A DNA stretch of 64,000 bases from Numida meleagris (lineage: Eukaryota > Chordata > Aves > Galliformes > Numididae), in NCBI RefSeq assembly GCF_002078875.1, contig NC_034411.1, positions 52,853,069 through 52,917,068 of the forward strand, written 5' to 3'. Made by a program: the position numbers and the translations under genes. The first letter of the stretch is position 1, and each line of letters begins with the position of its first letter. The notes under the pieces were generated by a model, which saw nothing but the letters and a program-made list of their open reading frames with translations, did not search any database and had not been told where the DNA came from. Shown here piece by piece: positions 60,876-64,000 of this stretch.

Positions 60876-62868
60876 GACTGCAGAGAATACACTCTGTTTG
60901 GTGATGAGAGGAGGCTGACTGTGTGAATCTATTATTATAATTAATTTTTTATGAACTCAGAACATGTTTATGGACATTTCTCTTAACTTCAGTAAGAATA
61001 AAAATAATTCATAGCAGTATTTTTTACAGGTTATCTGTCAGATAAAATATGAAATATCATTTCAAGAAAGTCATACTCACTTGAAAGATCCTACACAGAG
61101 CTCTGTGAGTTATGACCTTCTAAGTGTCCCCAGTAATTAAACTACTAGAAGAAACTTCTCAGACAATTGTTTTCAGAAAATCAGCAATTGCTTGTAATTC
61201 TCACACAGTAATATTTCATATTAATATTGTGATAGATGAATAAAGTGGAACAACCTATTACTAAATAATGCTTGAGTTGCATTTAGTATACACCAGATTG
61301 TATATTGAATGTGAGAAGGCATAATTAATCTTAAAATCTATTCAGTACTGGAAAACTCATGTCACAATTAAACTTTTTGTAGAACTCTCCCTAGTTGCAG
61401 TGGTATTCCAAATTCCTTTCTAGAATTTTAAAAACAGATGTTTAAGATGTTATAAGTTAATGCCAAGACCTGTTAATGCAGGAAAAGAAAAATTCTAATT
61501 TTTCAAGTCTACGTTTTGTGAATACTGCCAGTCATAGTAACTATGTGCAAGATACTTTCATCTAGCACAGAGAGTTGATGGAAGGAAGGGAAGATACATG
61601 AGTTAATAAATTACTTATAATTATGTCAGTTTTTCTCAGAATTATTCAGCTCTACAGTGATGGTGTGGGTGGCCTGACAAGTAGTTCGGAGGACAATAGG
61701 TATTAATCTGAAAGCAAAGAGGCAAAACACACTTGTCATGAAAAACAGATAGTAGAGACACTAGAAAGCACCTCTTGAGTTGTAAGATATTTCTGGTATA
61801 CCAGTAATTAGACAACTCAAAGAAGGTAGACACATATGAAGTCTGAGGTAGATACAGATGAAAAACTACAAAATATGAGAGCTGATAATGAGGACTGTCA
61901 GTCTGACAAAATGATACCTGTCCAACAAATGTGATTTGGATTGGGAGGAAACAGGAGTTCTGTTAAAAAAAAAGAAAAATATATTCAGACTTGGACCAAA
62001 AGATACATACTTTTTACTGAAGACAGTCTCCAAAAAATTACAATTTAGAACCATGGAAATAATTTTCAGGATTAACTATTAAAGCAGTTTTACTGCAGTC
62101 ATGTGAAAGTGCTGCTAAAATATCCGATTTACTTTAGTAGTACTATTACTAAAATGAACCATCAAAACCATAATAAGCACTACTAAATGTACTATATTAT
62201 TTATTCTATAATTCACCAATTTACATTTTAATATCTTATTCTAATCAAAGTAATGTAAACACTTAAATATTTGACACTGAATTAATCAATTTATATAGTT
62301 TTCACTAAAAACTTTCTCAGCTAGACTTGTCTTACTTTTATGACCTTCTTGAATAAGAAAGGATTCATGGCAGGCAAGTTTTGTGCAGTAGAGGAAGTTT
62401 ATGTATGTTTCAGATACAGATTATGGTTTGCAACAGGATGCAAAGTTTCTGACATCATGGAGGACAGATCAAATTGCCTAAGTTGAATTTTTTTGTTTAC
62501 TTTCTTGTTTGGTTTGTTTTATTTCCTGAAGAAGATGAAAGTGAGATGGAGGATTCAGCAAAAGGAAGAAAAGGGATGGCCTCATAGTGAAAGGGACTGA
62601 ATGCTATGCTGCAAAATTCTTATCTTTAATAAAGAATTCCTGCATGAAATTAAGTGACCTTTCACAAGCAGTCATTAACTGTGCATTCTTCATATTCTGA
62701 GCTTGACCTGACATCATGGGGTCTGGTCTACAGAAGTGTTCAGCTTTCATGGATCTGACACAAAAATACTGTGAAACTTTAAAATGCTGTGAACCTTTAA
62801 AATGCCTTGTGGTGCATGCTAGAAAACCAGATTCTATACCCTCAACTTGGACTCTAAAAATCCATTAA
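60876..62868. other. Non-coding, nothing recognised
   Basis: AT-rich; no named repeat. Confidence 0.5.
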
Positions 62869-63015
62869 CACACTTGACTTCTTTGTCTCTCTCTAGTACC
62901 AATAAAATAGGGAATTACACTATCTCTTCATATCACTGAAGTGCTATGAAGATTAATTTATTATTATTATTACTATTTTTGTGGAGCACTCTGATACTGC
63001 TGTTTGGCCATCACA
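62869..63015 (+). repeat. Possible ancient MIR/L2/L3-like tail
   Basis: Blocks in order: CACTTGACTTCTTTGTCTCT, ACCAATAAAATAGGGAATTA, AGTGCTATGAAGATTAATTT, (ATT)n and GGAGCACTCTGATACTG. These resemble the old amniote 'cctcagtttcc...taaaatggg...gtgaagattaatta...aaagcactttgat' pattern. Divergence is high, so family assignment is open. Confidence 0.4.
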
Positions 63016-64000
63016 GAAAAAATAAGAGAACATTAATCATCCTGTCTTCAGAATAAGTACGCACTACATAAATCCTAAAGCTACACATTTGACAAGGAAA
63101 ATAAAATCTACTGAACAGTTAGTTTTCAAATTTTTCTATTCTTGTCCTTTCTTCAGTCACTCTGCTATTTTTCTTTCTTACAGTCACCAATATTCTTTCA
63201 CACTTGTCAGAGTCTGGTGTTGATAATTACCCTTATCAAGCTCTCCAAATTTCATCCTGAGGGAATATCCTGTTTTCCTCTTCCCTTGCTTCCTGTCTAA
63301 ACTGCCATTCTAAATGTAGACAACAACAACAAAAAATGAATATTTATTCATTGATGTCTTACTCTACTTTTTATATTTCACTTTTTTTGTATATGCTACC
63401 AGTTCTTCAATCAGCTAGGTAGGAGAAAAAATATAACTTTTCATGTGTGTGTGCAGCCTAGCACAACTAATGCTAATCTTTATCTGAGCCTTTTAATACC
63501 ATAAAATAAATATAAAATACAACTAGTAACATGGCTGGCCGATATTTTCATGCTGGAATCTTACAACACATGCAGTTTTATTCAGCTGTGGCCTCATTGA
63601 TTTCCTGGCATATGAGAATTAAGAGAAGAGGGAGAACTGAGAATACAGTTGTGTATTTTTCTACTTTCCAGTCTGTTTAATAAATTCCACTTTTAGCAGA
63701 TGTCTTGAAGACCAATTTGTATATTTTCTTTTTAATTTACATAATTTGTTTACAAATATATAACACACTAAATATTTCAGGAACCATCTGACTGTATTGT
63801 TTCACTTTGTAAGTTCTGTACATGTACTTTCCTTCTTTACTATTTTTATTGAGAAATGGGATTTCAGCCCTAAATGTATCCTGAAATATCAGTTTGACAC
63901 ACTTTGTTTATGACTTCTCTAAGATAGCAAACTTTAGCTACTCTGAATTAAAATGAATTTGTAAGTTTGTAGGGTCAGTATTACAGATTATGTAGCTCTC
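63016..64000. other. Non-coding, nothing recognised
   Basis: AT-rich to the window end. Confidence 0.5.

Overview
The window looks like avian genomic DNA, most likely from a galliform such as chicken. The support is many CR1 LINE 3' ends (some with the ATTCTATG/TCATAGAA octamer tail), two deletion derivatives of a mariner-type transposon resembling the chicken Galluhop family, and several avian ERV LTRs. Most of the sequence is AT-rich and non-coding. I found no host gene I can support: no multi-exon structure, no long host ORF and no RNA gene. The recognisable coding content is all decayed transposable-element sequence. The species assignment is inference; no database was searched.

Region 2.4-12.7 kb is an endogenous-retrovirus cluster. 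A solo LTR (2409-2919, + strand) has a perfect 5-bp target duplication. About 7 kb away, in the opposite orientation, is the 5' LTR (10006-10528) of a broken provirus read on the minus strand. Its remains, in order, are a leader with a candidate primer-binding site, a Gag remnant (hydrophobic N-terminus, very long heptad-repeat coiled coil, proline-rich linker, capsid, basic tail without zinc knuckle), then an in-frame TAG and a retropepsin-like protease. Reverse transcriptase, integrase and the 3' LTR are absent. Two LTRs of a second family lie outside it (4341-4922 and 12376-12682), with a third copy at 33814-34404. A GC-richer 1.8-kb block at 10.6-12.35 kb is unexplained.

Region 12.7-64 kb is a CR1-littered desert. 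CR1 fragments lie at 19.7-20.2 (+), 22.6-23.3 (-), 27.6-28.2 (+), 36.1-37.2 (+), 42.6-42.9 (-), 45.3-45.5 (+), 47.5-48.6 (+), 52.1-52.6 (-) and 60.0-60.9 kb (-). Mariner derivatives lie at 44.0 (+) and 54.6-55.2 kb (-), and a further avian LTR at 59.05-59.97 kb. Three short segments resemble very old SINE/LINE tails (21.6, 56.9 and 62.9 kb). Microsatellites at 22.6, 28.0 and 55.2 kb coincide with the assembly gaps (N), and the 22.6-kb site shows an exact duplication that may be a misassembly.

The best candidate for something special is the minus-strand provirus. Its heptad-repeat Gag, with what looks like a membrane-spanning N-terminus, and the missing pol recall the chicken ENS-1/ERNI (Soprano) group. 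That link is a hypothesis to be tested.
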